From: Marisediminicola senii | Lineage (GTDB): Bacteria > Actinomycetota > Actinomycetes > Actinomycetales > Microbacteriaceae | Length of the DNA: 41,597 nt | NCBI RefSeq assembly: GCF_011057645.1 | Contig: NZ_JAALGE010000025.1 | Location: 1 to 41,597 of the forward strand | Reading direction: 5' to 3' | In this document: piece by piece, positions 41,318 to 41,597 of the stretch | Numbering within the stretch: the first letter of the stretch is position 1 | How the letters are laid out: every line of letters begins with the position of its first letter | The notes under the pieces: model-generated | Told to the model about the DNA's origin: nothing | The model's input: only the letters and a program-made list of their open reading frames with translations | The model's database searches: none | Position numbers and translations under genes: made by a program

Positions 41318-41597
41318 GTCATACAGTGAAGGAGAGACCCAAAAGCGACGCCCGGAACGACATACACCCGATCTTTTCGGACTTGACCGAGCAATAGTCT
41401 CTGGTCGAGAGGGTCATCACGCCAGCCCACCAGACGCGCCCGACCAGTGCGGAGCTCCTCTCGAAGGATCAGTTGCGTCCCGCATAGTGGTGTAGCGCGG
41501 TTGCCGGGTTCGTCGTACTGATGGACATGAAGGCGGCCACCGCGTGATCCTTCGAGGAAACTCTCACATCCCACTCGAAAGGCATCATCACGATGAC
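41314..41597 (-). CDS. Partial hypothetical protein entering from the right edge
   Basis: An open minus-strand frame of 94 codons continues past the window end and stops at 41314. It contains LHVHQYDEPGNRATPLCGTQ, REELRTGRARLVGWRDDPLDQ and RKDRVYVVPG. A GTG at 41574 is in frame but the frame is open beyond it. No family recognised. It overlaps the 53-residue gene by GTGA. Confidence 0.4.
   Translation of the reverse strand, partial: HRDDAFRVGCESFLEGSRGGRLHVHQYDEPGNRATPLCGTQLILREELRTGRARLVGWRDDPLDQRLLLGQVRKDRVYVVPGVAFGSLLHCMT

Overview
The window is GC-rich with strong G/C third-position bias. It carries actinobacterial hallmarks: MocR/YczE, CsoR, IS481- and IS21-type elements, and extended -10 promoters that look leaderless. 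I infer an actinobacterium, most likely Microbacteriaceae or a close relative. This rests on protein style and gene content, not on a marker gene. No rRNA, tRNA or CRISPR array was found. The mixture of metal resistance, toxin-antitoxin-like pairs, insertion sequences and gene fragments in the second half suggests a genomic island or plasmid segment. The first 14 kb look more chromosomal.

Layout. 1-3.7 kb: the 3' end of an IS982-type transposase abuts a 5'-truncated sugar ABC permease, followed by a second permease and a GH127 beta-L-arabinofuranosidase. 3.7-11.2 kb: housekeeping genes, namely a MocR regulator divergent from YczE, an alpha/beta hydrolase, two tandem CNNM/CBS (HlyC/CorC) membrane proteins, a reductase of the RibD/DHFR superfamily, and mntP behind a yybP-ykoY manganese riboswitch. 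11.2-18.7 kb: a copper block with csoR-copZ-copA under a CsoR palindrome, then a DUF6153-like membrane protein, a DUF305 lipoprotein, and a tightly coupled M23 peptidase / F510_1955-type propeller / M23 peptidase set. 18.8-20.6 kb: an MFS exporter with an ArsR/SmtB sensor that has a complete alpha-5 metal site.

20.6-27.2 kb is mosaic: a serine recombinase, a hypothetical gene interrupted next to an IS21 (istAB) element, a secreted DUF2599-like protein with a two-TM neighbour, and a prepilin peptidase frameshifted in a C7 run. 27.2-36.85 kb is a coherent L-arabinose/arabinan utilisation locus. It has a LacI repressor, a GH1 enzyme, a lipoprotein binding protein, two permeases, a GH51 arabinofuranosidase and a secreted sialidase-fold (candidate GH93) exo-arabinanase with two carbohydrate-binding modules. 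Four copies of the palindrome TTACAACGTTGTAA (or close variants) sit at its three promoters. No ABC ATPase is present, so a shared MsiK-type ATPase encoded elsewhere is assumed.

36.9-38.0 kb is a complete IS481-family element with a 6-bp GCTAGC target duplication that supplies the transposase stop codon. 38.0-41.6 kb holds two paralogous BrnT-like toxin / RHH antitoxin-like pairs, both with extended -10 boxes exactly 6 nt from the first start codon. Several decayed genes lie between them, including a second copy of the prepilin peptidase 3' end. A minus-strand HTH gene with two small upstream genes runs off the right edge.

The strongest leads are the paralogous leaderless toxin-antitoxin-like pairs with a 14-bp repeat promoter, the self-contained arabinan regulon, the copper-linked M23/propeller module with a coupled micro-ORF, and the prepilin-peptidase recombination scar.
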